Shown in pieces: positions 43,278 to 51,770 of a stretch of 64,000 bases of DNA. The notes under the pieces are model-generated. The model was not told where the DNA came from and did not search any database. It worked only from the letters and a program-made list of their open reading frames with translations. The stretch's first letter is position 1. Each line of letters opens with the position of its first letter. The DNA comes from JACOMS01 sp964352785 (lineage in GTDB: Bacteria; Pseudomonadota; Alphaproteobacteria; Caulobacterales; Maricaulaceae), in contig CAYGTI010000009.1 of NCBI GenBank assembly GCA_964352785.1, positions 1 through 64,000 of the forward strand, given 5' to 3'. Made by a program: the position numbers and the translations under genes.

Positions 43278-44074
43278 TGGCGACACACATACATCCGACA
43301 GCTATCGTTGATCCAAAGGCGCAGCTTGATGACGGCGTAGACATCGGCCCTCTTTGCATTGTTGGCCCGCGCGTGAAACTTCATAAAAATGTGCGTCTTG
43401 TTAGTCAGGTAAATCTCGCCGGGGACACGACAATTGGCGCGGAGTGTGAGCTTTATCCGTTTGTGTCTATGGGACATCCGCCGCAAGATTTTAAACACCG
43501 CGGCGGCGATGTCCGCTTGATCATAGGCGAGCGCAGTATCTTTCGCGAACTTGTCAATGTGCATCCCGGAACCGACGCCGGAAAGCGCGATACAATCATC
43601 GGAAATGATTGTTATATGATGGTGGGCAGCCACCTCGCGCATGAAGGTCATATGGGCAATAATGTTGTTATTTCCAACGGGGCTCAAATTGGCGGATGCG
43701 TCACCATCGGTGATCACGCCATATTGGGAGGTCTTTGTGCCGTGCATCAATTTACCCGTATCGGCGCACATGCCTTTGTTGGCGGCATGGCAACGGTGAC
43801 GACGGACGTTATTCCTTACGGATCGGTTATCGGAAATACAGCGCATTTGGCGGGCTTGAACGTCATAGGTTTAAAGCGCCGTAATTTTGAGCGTAAAATT
43901 GTGCGTGATCTGCGCTCGGCCTACCGATTGCTTTTCGCCCAAGAAGGTACATTTTCAGAACGTCTGGATGATACGGCTCGTCTCTATGCTGATCATCCTC
44001 TTGTTATGGAAATTGTGAATTTTATTAAAAACCAAAATAAACGCCCTATCTGTATGCCGCACACGGGGGCATAA
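43277..44074 (+). CDS. lpxA: UDP-N-acetylglucosamine acyltransferase
   Basis: LpxA (265 aa) does the first step of lipid A synthesis, transferring a 3-hydroxyacyl chain from ACP to UDP-GlcNAc. Hexapeptide repeats form the beta-helix (IHPTAIVDPKAQLDDGVDIG). The active-site region is SHLAHEGHMGNN, with His122 in the place of E. coli His125. A C-terminal helical domain follows (about 190-265). The family motif GHPPQDFKHRGG is also present. The gene is one base before lpxI. Confidence 0.97.
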   Translation: MATHIHPTAIVDPKAQLDDGVDIGPLCIVGPRVKLHKNVRLVSQVNLAGDTTIGAECELYPFVSMGHPPQDFKHRGGDVRLIIGERSIFRELVNVHPGTDAGKRDTIIGNDCYMMVGSHLAHEGHMGNNVVISNGAQIGGCVTIGDHAILGGLCAVHQFTRIGAHAFVGGMATVTTDVIPYGSVIGNTAHLAGLNVIGLKRRNFERKIVRDLRSAYRLLFAQEGTFSERLDDTARLYADHPLVMEIVNFIKNQNKRPICMPHTGA

Positions 44075-44075
44075 A

Positions 44076-44909
44076 ATGAAGATCGGCCTTATCGCGGGCG
44101 GCGGTGATCTTCCAGTCAATGTCGTTCTTGGGGCACGTCAAACGGGGCATGATGTTTTTGTTGCCGCTATTGATGGATTTTCAGCGCCCGACGACTTTGA
44201 TGCAAGTAGTTCTGTTTTCGGGCTTGCTGAATTTGGTAAAATGACCCGCGCATTTAAGTGCTTTGGCTGTACACATATTTGCTTTGCCGGAAATGTCGCG
44301 CGGCCAGATTTTAAAAATCTGCGGCCCGACCTGAAGGGATTAAAGCATCTTCCCGGCGCGGTCAAAGCGGCGGCGGAGGGCGACGATAGTCTTTTGGCCT
44401 TTTTGCTTTCAATCTTTGAAAAAGAGGGTTTTGAAATTATCTCCCCGCAAGAACTTTGCGCCGATTTGCTATTACCGGCAGGACATTTGGGTCAGGTGAA
44501 GTTGATAGCGTCTTACCGGCAAGACGCGGAAAAAGCCTGTAAGATGGCTTCGGCGGTCGGCGCGCTTGATATCGGGCAGGGGGCTGTCGTGTGCCGGGGC
44601 CTTGTTCTAGCCGTAGAAGCGCAAGAAGGTACAGACGAGATGCTACGGCGCGTCGCCAAGCTTGACCCGGATATACGCGGACGTACTGGCCAGCGCGAAG
44701 GTGTTTTGGCCAAGATGGTAAAACCGAACCAAGAAAAACGTGTTGATTTGCCCACTATCGGACTAACGACCGTAGAGCTTGCTGCGGCTGCGGGGCTTGC
44801 CGGTATTGTCGCCGAGAGCGGCCTGGCCTTTATTCTTGATCGGGATAACGTCATCAAGGCGGCAGACCAAGCGGGCTTGTTTCTTGTTGGACTACCGCCG
44901 CGCTCATGA
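44076..44909 (+). CDS. lpxI: UDP-2,3-diacylglucosamine pyrophosphatase LpxI
   Basis: LpxI (277 aa) hydrolyses UDP-2,3-diacylglucosamine to lipid X. It is the alphaproteobacterial replacement for LpxH and unrelated to it. The N-terminal IGLIAGGGDLPVNVVLGARQ and the C-terminal LPTIGLTTVELAAAAGLAGI are family marks (formerly DUF1009). Its place between lpxA and lpxB supports the role. It overlaps the lpxB start by four bases (ATGAGCG). Confidence 0.95.
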   Translation: MKIGLIAGGGDLPVNVVLGARQTGHDVFVAAIDGFSAPDDFDASSSVFGLAEFGKMTRAFKCFGCTHICFAGNVARPDFKNLRPDLKGLKHLPGAVKAAAEGDDSLLAFLLSIFEKEGFEIISPQELCADLLLPAGHLGQVKLIASYRQDAEKACKMASAVGALDIGQGAVVCRGLVLAVEAQEGTDEMLRRVAKLDPDIRGRTGQREGVLAKMVKPNQEKRVDLPTIGLTTVELAAAAGLAGIVAESGLAFILDRDNVIKAADQAGLFLVGLPPRS

Positions 44910-46060
44910 GCGTGTCTGTTTTCATCGTTGCGGCGGAGCGCTCAGGTGATGACCTCGGCGCGGCGCTCATTGGGCAACTCCGTGCTCAAGACAAGGGCGT
45001 GAAAATAGCAGGCATTGGCGGCGCGGCTATGGCTGCGGCAGGTGTTTCGAGCCGCATTGATATTACGCCCTTATCAATTTTGGGGTTTACCGAAGCGGTT
45101 AAGGTTTACCAAATTGTTATGAAAAAGGTTCGCGAATCCGTGGATTTGATCATGTCTGATCCGCCGGATGGTGTTGTCTTGATTGACAGTTGGGGGTTTA
45201 TGCTTCGCGTCGCGGCGCGTTTGCGTAAAGTCGGTTACCAAGGAAAAATTATAAAATATGTCGCGCCGCAAGTTTTTGCGATGCGCGAGGGGCGGGCGAA
45301 GGTTTTGGCCAATGCGGTCGATCACCTTTTGACCATTCATAGTTTTGATTCGCCGTACTTTGAGCGGCATGGCTTGCCTGTGACCTATGTTGGAAATCCG
45401 GTGTTCGATACGGACTATACAAGCGGGAATGCTAAGGCGCTGAGGCAGAAGCTGAATATAAAAAATGATGCCCCTATCGCGGCTGTATTATTTGGTAGCC
45501 GTCCCTCGGAAATAGAGCGGTTGACCGCGCCGTTTGCTGATGCGGTTGCTGCGGTTGCCGCCATGCGCCCTGATGTGCAATTCCTCAGCCCGCTCTCTGA
45601 AACTGTTGCGACGCAAATCCGCGCCGCCGCTGCCGAAGATACACGCTTGCAGGAGATTATATTTCTGCCGGAGCATGATAAATTTGATGTTTTTGCGGCG
45701 GCGAGTGCTGCGCTGGCCTGTTCAGGGACTGTCACAACACAGCTTGCCTGCGCGGGGGTGCCGAGCGTCGTGGCCTATAAACTCAGCGGCTTGACCTACT
45801 TTTTTGCCAAACGGATGTACAAGCCCGATTATATCTCAATCGTCAATATCGCGGCGAACCAACCGCTTATGCCCGAATTTGTTCAAGATGATTGCCAAGG
45901 CGATATTTTGGCGCATGCGCTTTTGGAATATCTAAACGATAAAGCCTTGGCCGCAAAATCCAGTCATGCTCTGGGGGCTCAAACAGAAAAAATGATGGGA
46001 AAGGGCGGCCTTGCCAGTGCAAGAGCCGCCGAAACCATTCTCGGTCTACTTAACGTCTAG
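44906..46060 (+). CDS. lpxB: Lipid-A-disaccharide synthase
   Basis: LpxB (384 aa) joins lipid X and UDP-diacylglucosamine into the beta-1,6 disaccharide. It is a GT-B glycosyltransferase on the inner face of the membrane. Motifs are VFIVAAERSGDDLGAALIGQL at the N-terminus, ISLIDSWGFMLR-like VLIDSWGFMLRVAARL, YVAPQVFAMREGRAKVL, THVGNPVFD-like YVGNPVFDTDY, and CSGTVTTQLACAGVPSVVAYK. It is the last gene of the envelope block. Its stop overlaps the 3' end of the convergent gltA by 11 bp. Confidence 0.96.
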   Translation: MSVSVFIVAAERSGDDLGAALIGQLRAQDKGVKIAGIGGAAMAAAGVSSRIDITPLSILGFTEAVKVYQIVMKKVRESVDLIMSDPPDGVVLIDSWGFMLRVAARLRKVGYQGKIIKYVAPQVFAMREGRAKVLANAVDHLLTIHSFDSPYFERHGLPVTYVGNPVFDTDYTSGNAKALRQKLNIKNDAPIAAVLFGSRPSEIERLTAPFADAVAAVAAMRPDVQFLSPLSETVATQIRAAAAEDTRLQEIIFLPEHDKFDVFAAASAALACSGTVTTQLACAGVPSVVAYKLSGLTYFFAKRMYKPDYISIVNIAANQPLMPEFVQDDCQGDILAHALLEYLNDKALAAKSSHALGAQTEKMMGKGGLASARAAETILGLLNV

Positions 46061-47351
46061 AAATATCGACGTAGTCACGGGCAACGGCGCCGGAGTAAAG
46101 TTGGCGCGGACGTCCGATACGCTGGGTACTGTCTTCAAGCATTTCGTTCCACTGTGAAATCCAACCGGCCGTGCGGGCCAACGCAAATAATACGGTGAAC
46201 ATAGAGGTTGGGAAACCAAGCGCGCTAAGAACAATACCTGAATAGAAATCTACATTGGGATAAAGTTTTTTGGAGACAAAATATTCGTCTTCCAGAGCAA
46301 TCTTCTCAAGTTCCATGGCGACATCCAAAATGGGGTTTTTGATGCCCAATTCACCCAAAACCTCGTGACATGTTTTTTGCATGACTCGGGAGCGTGGATC
46401 GAAGTTTTTATAGACCCGGTGACCAAAACCCATCAGGCGGAACGGATCCTGCTTGTCTTTGGCACGGGCAATATATTCGGGAATACGGTCAACGGAGCCA
46501 ATTTCGCGTAGCATGTTCAGGCACGCCTCGTTCGCGCCGCCGTGGGATGGGCCCCAAAGACATGCAATGCCGGCAGCAATACAAGCATAAGGATTGGCCC
46601 CGGATGATCCGGCAAGGCGCACGGTTGAGGTAGAGGCGTTCTGCTCATGATCGGCATGGAGAATGAAAATCTTGTCCATGGCTTTTGTGATGGTGGGGCT
46701 GACGTGATATTTTTCGGCCGGAACAGAAAAACACATATTCATGAAATTCTCAGCATAGGACAGAGAGTTGTCTGGATAGACGTGCGGCTGCCCGATGGAG
46801 TATTTATAGGCGCGGGCCGCGATTGTCGGTATTTTGGCAATGATGCGGTGCATCGCCAAATCGCGCGCTTCATTTTCTGAAATATCTGTTTCGTCATGGT
46901 AGAAACCGGACATAGCGCCGGTGGTTCCGCAGATCATCGCCATAGGATGGGCATCACGGCGGAAGCCATGGAAGAAACGTTCGACCTGCTCATGCAGCAT
47001 AGTGTGCTGCGTAATTGTCTTATCAAAGGCTGCAAATTCTGCCTTGTTGGGCAACTCACCATTATTAAGGAGATAAGCGACTTCTAGGAAAGTTGACTGC
47101 TCCGCAAGTTGTTCGATCGGGTAGCCCCGGTACAGAAGTTGGCCTTCTCCGCCATTAATAAATGTAATTTGCGACTCTGTACTGCATGTGGACGTGAAAC
47201 CCGGATCAAACGTAAAGTGGCCGGATTTAGCGTGAAGCGTGCGGACATCAATCCCGGGCGCGCCCATTGACCCCTTATAAATCGGAAGTTCATAGCTGTC
47301 AGAACCGATTGTGACAGTTGCATGCCCTGTTTTTGTTATTTTGTTTTCCAT
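46050..47351 (-). CDS. gltA: Citrate synthase (type II)
   Basis: GltA (433 aa) condenses oxaloacetate and acetyl-CoA in the first step of the TCA cycle. It is the hexameric NADH-regulated (type II) form by length and sequence. Active-site regions are LHADHEQNASTSTVRLAGSS, WGPSHGGANEACL and MGFGHRVYKNFDPR. The ATG at 47351 is preceded by GGAGAG on the reverse strand. It lies 35 bases after gltX and is probably co-transcribed with it. Its last codons overlap those of lpxB on the opposite strand. Confidence 0.97.
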   Translation of the reverse strand: MENKITKTGHATVTIGSDSYELPIYKGSMGAPGIDVRTLHAKSGHFTFDPGFTSTCSTESQITFINGGEGQLLYRGYPIEQLAEQSTFLEVAYLLNNGELPNKAEFAAFDKTITQHTMLHEQVERFFHGFRRDAHPMAMICGTTGAMSGFYHDETDISENEARDLAMHRIIAKIPTIAARAYKYSIGQPHVYPDNSLSYAENFMNMCFSVPAEKYHVSPTITKAMDKIFILHADHEQNASTSTVRLAGSSGANPYACIAAGIACLWGPSHGGANEACLNMLREIGSVDRIPEYIARAKDKQDPFRLMGFGHRVYKNFDPRSRVMQKTCHEVLGELGIKNPILDVAMELEKIALEDEYFVSKKLYPNVDFYSGIVLSALGFPTSMFTVLFALARTAGWISQWNEMLEDSTQRIGRPRQLYSGAVARDYVDISRR

Positions 47352-47386
47352 GTCGTGTCTCTCCAATTTTAAGCGCTTTGCCTGTT

Positions 47387-48808
47387 TCAATTCTTTTCTA
47401 AATTTTCATTTTCCAATACATCTGCCATACGACCCAACGTTTCGTCTTTCCCCAAGAGCCACAAAACTTGAGATAAATCCGGTGAAGGTAACCCACCGGT
47501 CAGAGCCGCCCGCAAGGGTTGTCCCACCTTGCCAAATCCAATGCCCTTTTCGCTTGCATACGAATCGAGGACATTTTGGAGATTATCGGCCTCCCACGCG
47601 TCATAGTCTAGGCTTGCAAGCTTTAATTTTAAATCCTGTAAACGCTCGAGGGCTTCACTATTAAGGCTCTTACGGACTTTTGCATTTAGCAGTAAAGGCC
47701 GCGGCGTGATTAGATAACGGGCTTGCTCAGCCATGTCTTTGAGCGTTTTTGACCGAGGCTTTAATGTATCAATGGCGGCAGTGACGCGGTTGCGTTTTTG
47801 CACATCCAGCGGACCTTTATTGACGTCTTCAAAAAATGTCATGGCGAGTTCCATCAACGCGGTGTTGTCAGTGCGTAAGAGATGTTGTCCGTTTATGAAA
47901 TCCATCTTGTCAAAGTCCAGACGTGCGGGGCTCTCATTAAGACCTGAAAGATCAAAAACCTCTTGGGCATCTGTCCCGAAGAACAGTTCTTGATCGCCGT
48001 GTGACCAGCCGAGCTTTAAAAGGTAGTTACGCAGGCCGTCCGGCACGTAACCCATGTCTTGATAGGCGTCTACGCCGAGTGCGCCGTGGCGTTTTGAGAG
48101 TTTTTTCCCGTCCGGGCCGTGGATCAGCGGAACATGGCTCCACTCCGGGATATCCCAGCCCATTGCGGCATATATTTGGCTTTGCCGTCCCGCATTGATG
48201 AGGTGGTCATCGCCGCGAATGACGTGGGTTATACCCATGTCGTGATCATCTACCACGACGGCCAGCATATAGGTGGGCGTTCCATCAGCCCGTAACAAAA
48301 CAAGATCATCAAAAGTCTCGTTATTCCAGGTGACGCTGCCTTGAACATGGTCGTGAATTTTCGTTTGTCCTTCGGGTACGCGAAAGCGAACGGTATAGGG
48401 GGTATCGTCGCTCCTCGCGTTTGTGTCGCGCCACGGCGAGCGTAGAGCATGACCCGACTCGCGGGATTCATTTCGCAATATTTCCAGTTCCGCAGGTGTG
48501 CAGTAACATTTATAGGCCGCGCCTTTTTCGAGTAGGGTTTGCGCGGCCGCAGCATGGGCATCGACGTTTCGGCTTTGGTAAATGACGTCGCCGTCATGAT
48601 CCAAACCGAGCCATGCCATCCCGTCCAGAATGGCTTGTGTGGCTTGGGGGGTTGAGCGCGCTTTGTCTGTATCTTCAATCCGCAGATGAAATTCACCGCC
48701 CATGCGGCGTGCATAAAGCCAATTAAAAAGCGCTGTTCGGGCTCCGCCAATATGCAGAAAACCAGTGGGCGAGGGCGCAAATCGCGTAATTACTTTTGCG
48801 GTAGTCAT
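47387..48808 (-). CDS. gltX: Glutamate--tRNA ligase
   Basis: GluRS (473 aa) charges tRNA-Glu. The class I HIGH-like motif is FAPSPTGFLHIGGARTALFN, with HIGG at about residue 18. The KMSKS-like motif is KKLSKRHGALG at about 238. The C-terminal anticodon-binding domain is helical. It appears to be the only GluRS in the window. It shares a 54-bp divergent intergenic region with comEC; its own ribosome-binding site is weak (AAAAGATC). Confidence 0.96.
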   Translation of the reverse strand: MTTAKVITRFAPSPTGFLHIGGARTALFNWLYARRMGGEFHLRIEDTDKARSTPQATQAILDGMAWLGLDHDGDVIYQSRNVDAHAAAAQTLLEKGAAYKCYCTPAELEILRNESRESGHALRSPWRDTNARSDDTPYTVRFRVPEGQTKIHDHVQGSVTWNNETFDDLVLLRADGTPTYMLAVVVDDHDMGITHVIRGDDHLINAGRQSQIYAAMGWDIPEWSHVPLIHGPDGKKLSKRHGALGVDAYQDMGYVPDGLRNYLLKLGWSHGDQELFFGTDAQEVFDLSGLNESPARLDFDKMDFINGQHLLRTDNTALMELAMTFFEDVNKGPLDVQKRNRVTAAIDTLKPRSKTLKDMAEQARYLITPRPLLLNAKVRKSLNSEALERLQDLKLKLASLDYDAWEADNLQNVLDSYASEKGIGFGKVGQPLRAALTGGLPSPDLSQVLWLLGKDETLGRMADVLENENLEKN

Positions 48809-48862
48809 ATGATCTTTTCGACTCTAGGTTAGAGGGACGGATGTTAGGGTGTCCTATCTCAT

Positions 48863-50971
48863 ATGCCAGATCAAATTAACAGGGTAATCCCTTCAAAATT
48901 AGCTAAAATGGTCAAGGGTTTCAAGCACCTTGAAACCCTTGAGAGCGGGAATACCAGCCTCATCAGTTTCGAATGGGGCGTGGCCGCATTCGCCGTCGGT
49001 ATAAGCCTATATTTTTCCGTGCCGTTCGAGCCTAATTTAAACGTTATTGGCGGCGGACTTATTACGCTTTTGCTTGTTCATAGACTATTACCTGAAACGC
49101 GGGACATATTAAAAGTTAGTTTTTTGATTTTGATCTTGGTGGGGGCGGGCCTAGGCCGAAGTGCATGGCATACCAAGGCCGTTGAAAGTCCTATATTGCC
49201 CGATTTTGAGCGCGCTTATTCTGTGACTGGGTGGGTGAAAGCCGTTTCAAGCTCTGGCGGTCGGCAGCGCTGGGAAATAGCGGTGCAAACGATAGACGGT
49301 CTGGAACCGGGTGAAACCCCGAGAGTTATTCGCACCAGCGCAGCGGGTCAGGGCGTTATCGCAGGCGATGCGATCACGATCCGTTCAGTCTTGTCGGCCC
49401 CGTCGGGCCCGGCCGTCCCGGGTGGTTATGATCCGGCCCGAAAAGCTTATTTTGACGGCATTGGCGGGTATGGCTACGCAATTTCCAAACCCGAGCAGGT
49501 TGAGCTGGATCAGCTGCCTTGGTTTGAGCGCCTACAGCGAGACCTCGTGCGGGTCAGGTATGGACTAGCGCAGCGTATCATTGCAGCGGCTCCGCCGGAG
49601 ACAGGAGGTCTCCAAGCCAGTCTTATTACCGGCATTCGTACCTATATTAGCCCGGAGCAAACAGAGGCGCTTAGAGCCGCAGGACTGGCGCATATTCTGG
49701 CCATATCAGGCTTGCATATGGGATTAATGGCGTTTGGGATATACTCGCTCTCGGCGTTTCTTTTGGCCTGTATCGTGCCGCTTTCGCGGCGTATGGACGT
49801 GCGAAAACTTGCCGCTTACGCGGGCGCGGCGGCGGCGACAAGTTACCTCATTATATCGGGCGCTTCGGTGGCGACGCAGCGGGCTTATATTATGGTCATG
49901 ATTGTGTTTCTGGCTATCATCCTCGATCGGCGCGCTTTGTCGATGCGCTCTGTTGCCCTTGCCGCAGCTGTAACGCTGCTTTGGCATCCTGAAGCGCTTT
50001 TAAGCGCGGGTTTTCAAATGTCATTCGCGGCGGTTGGCGCGCTGATTACTGTTTACCGGTATTGGGATCATTCCCGTGTATACAAGCCGGGTGTAGTAGC
50101 CCGGGTGAGCAGTGCGTTCGGCTCTCTTGCGGTCACGAGTTTCGTCGCAGGCCTTGCTACGTCAGGTATTGCTGTTTTGCAGTTTAACCGGATGGCGACT
50201 TACGGCCTTGCGGGAAACTTACTGGCGATGCCTATATTCACATTTTGGGTCATGCCTGCCGCCATTGCCGTATTTCCGGCTTTGATGTTCGGGCAAGAGC
50301 ATATCCCCCTTTGGGTTATGGGGAAGGGGCTAAGTTATGTCCTCATTATTTCCGAGGGTGTTGCAGGTCTGCAGGGCGCTGTCGCGCATATTGCAGCGGC
50401 CCCGTCTTGGGTGGTAGGGATTTACGGATTTGCGTTTACAGCGCTGTGCTTGGGGCCGTGGTATTTCAGGCTTTCCGGGCTTGTCCTCATGCCTGTGTGC
50501 CTGATCATTTGGGCCCTCACACCGCATCCTGACATACGGGTTTCAGAGAGCGGCGCTGTCGCGTTTTGGTCTGAAGGAGATGAAAATATCCTGTATGTCA
50601 GCCGGAAGCGGGCTGACCGGTACGGACGAGAGCAATTTGTCCGCCGCGCGGGCGAGACTATGCCTGATATTCAATTGTTTAAGGCGGGCTATTCCCAATG
50701 CGATGCGCTGGTATGCCGTGTGGAACTCAAAAACCGAACAATATCGATTACCGAATACCCGTCCGAAGTTCCGGAGGAATGCGCCAATGCAGACATTGTT
50801 ATTTTGACAAAGCGCATGTCCGGCCCTGTTGCGCGGCGCGGCTGTAATGCGGTTTTGATTGATGCGCGCGTGTTGAGGAAAAGCGGATCGCAAGACATTT
50901 ATTTAAAGCCGAATTCTGTTCAGCTTAAGCCCGCGCGAACATTAGCGCGCGCCGCGCGGCCATGGGGTTAG
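48863..50971 (+). CDS. comEC: ComEC/Rec2-family competence protein
   Basis: ComEC (702 aa) forms the inner membrane channel for single-stranded DNA in natural transformation. An N-terminal pair of helices with an OB-like DUF4131 domain (about 35-200) precedes the Competence domain (about 230-520; GLQASLITGIRTYISPEQ, then LAHILAISGLHMGLMAFGIY). The last 170 residues correspond to the metallo-beta-lactamase region, but no HxHxDH motif is present, so that nuclease part looks inactive, as often in alphaproteobacteria. A perfect 14-bp palindrome lies at codons 17-27, so the true start may be downstream of 48863. The gene is divergent from gltX and convergent with lexA. Confidence 0.9.
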   Translation: MPDQINRVIPSKLAKMVKGFKHLETLESGNTSLISFEWGVAAFAVGISLYFSVPFEPNLNVIGGGLITLLLVHRLLPETRDILKVSFLILILVGAGLGRSAWHTKAVESPILPDFERAYSVTGWVKAVSSSGGRQRWEIAVQTIDGLEPGETPRVIRTSAAGQGVIAGDAITIRSVLSAPSGPAVPGGYDPARKAYFDGIGGYGYAISKPEQVELDQLPWFERLQRDLVRVRYGLAQRIIAAAPPETGGLQASLITGIRTYISPEQTEALRAAGLAHILAISGLHMGLMAFGIYSLSAFLLACIVPLSRRMDVRKLAAYAGAAAATSYLIISGASVATQRAYIMVMIVFLAIILDRRALSMRSVALAAAVTLLWHPEALLSAGFQMSFAAVGALITVYRYWDHSRVYKPGVVARVSSAFGSLAVTSFVAGLATSGIAVLQFNRMATYGLAGNLLAMPIFTFWVMPAAIAVFPALMFGQEHIPLWVMGKGLSYVLIISEGVAGLQGAVAHIAAAPSWVVGIYGFAFTALCLGPWYFRLSGLVLMPVCLIIWALTPHPDIRVSESGAVAFWSEGDENILYVSRKRADRYGREQFVRRAGETMPDIQLFKAGYSQCDALVCRVELKNRTISITEYPSEVPEECANADIVILTKRMSGPVARRGCNAVLIDARVLRKSGSQDIYLKPNSVQLKPARTLARAARPWG
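48912..48942 (+). repeat. Perfect 14-bp palindrome at the 5' end of comEC
   Basis: TCAAGGGTTTCAAG (48912-48925), loop CAC, CTTGAAACCCTTGA (48929-48942). The stem is perfect and begins 50 bases after the annotated ATG. Its stability in RNA should be high. It may be a translational control hairpin or a remnant of a small palindromic repeat. Confidence 0.85.
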
Positions 50972-50974
50972 GGC

Positions 50975-51610
50975 TTATTGATAGCTACGGAGAAGTCCTA
51001 CGAGCACACCTTGAACCTGAACGCGGTCCGGGCCAAATTCACGTGTCGGGAAGTCCGGGTTTTCCGCGATGAGTTCCACGGTCTGGCCTCTTTTCCATAA
51101 GGTTTTGAGCGTCGCTTCTTCGCCGTCAACAAGCGCGACAACAATCTGGCCATTTCGCGCCGTATCGGCTTTTTTAACGACAACAATATCCCCGTCTAAA
51201 ATGCCGACGCCTGTCATAGACTCGCCTTCAATTTCAAGGGCAAAGTGATCGCCTCTGCCCATCATGCCGGGCGGTACGTTGATCGTGTTGTAGCTGTCTT
51301 CCAGCGCCATGATCGGATTACCTGCGGCGATTTTGCCCACAAAGGGTATTTCGGCTTCATCGTTGGCGGCGATAGGTATGGATGTATTCTGCATCTCCGG
51401 GGGAAGCTTTATGACTTCCAGCGCACGGGCTTTGTTTGGAAGACGGCGGATGAACCCGCGCTCCTCCAAGGCCGTTATCAGCCGGTGAATGCCTGATTTT
51501 GAAGCCAAGCCCAGCGCGTCCTTCATTTCATCATAGGACGGCGGTATTCCGGCTTCGTTTATTTTCCGGTCAATCAGAAGTAACAGATCTTTTTGTTTTT
51601 GAGTCAGCAT
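50975..51610 (-). CDS. lexA: LexA repressor
   Basis: LexA (211 aa) represses the SOS regulon and is inactivated by RecA-stimulated self-cleavage. The winged-helix DNA-binding domain is residues 1-70 (IPPSYDEMKDALGLASKSGIHRL). The cleavage site is Ala96-Gly97 in KIAAGNPIM. The catalytic dyad is Ser131 (EGESMTGV) and Lys169 (EATLKTL). AAGGTGA precedes the ATG. A GTTC-N7-GTTC site lies over its own promoter, so it is autoregulated. A second such site lies in front of the small peptide/dnaE unit in this window. The gene is convergent with comEC. Confidence 0.97.
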   Translation of the reverse strand: MLTQKQKDLLLLIDRKINEAGIPPSYDEMKDALGLASKSGIHRLITALEERGFIRRLPNKARALEVIKLPPEMQNTSIPIAANDEAEIPFVGKIAAGNPIMALEDSYNTINVPPGMMGRGDHFALEIEGESMTGVGILDGDIVVVKKADTARNGQIVVALVDGEEATLKTLWKRGQTVELIAENPDFPTREFGPDRVQVQGVLVGLLRSYQ

Positions 51611-51646
51611 AGGATCACCTTGAACAAATTAGCAACATCACCCTTT

Positions 51647-51674
51647 GTTCTACTGATGTTCACGTTAATGTCAA
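51647..51674 (-). promoter_or_regulatory. lexA promoter with SOS box
   Basis: On the reverse strand TTGACA (51674-51669) is followed after 16 bp by TAGAAC (51652-51647). The site GAAC-ATCAGTA-GAAC (51661-51647; GTTC-N7-GTTC on the forward strand) runs from the spacer through the -10. This is the known alphaproteobacterial LexA operator form and the expected autoregulatory position. Confidence 0.88.
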
Positions 51675-51688
51675 GCCAAGAGCAAATA

Positions 51689-51728
51689 TGCCGTAAAATT
51701 TTGGTCTTCATGACTGCACATTACGGCA
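51689..51728. repeat. Inverted repeat between lexA and the pentapeptide gene
   Basis: TGCCGTAA (51689-51696) and TTACGGCA (51721-51728) are exact inverse complements separated by 24 bp. They lie between the two divergent genes, 43 bp before the pentapeptide ATG. This could be an operator for the pentapeptide gene or an RNA hairpin in its leader. Confidence 0.4.
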
Positions 51729-51770
51729 AATTTAGTCGCGCTTCATTTTGCTACTCTATATAAGGCGCTC

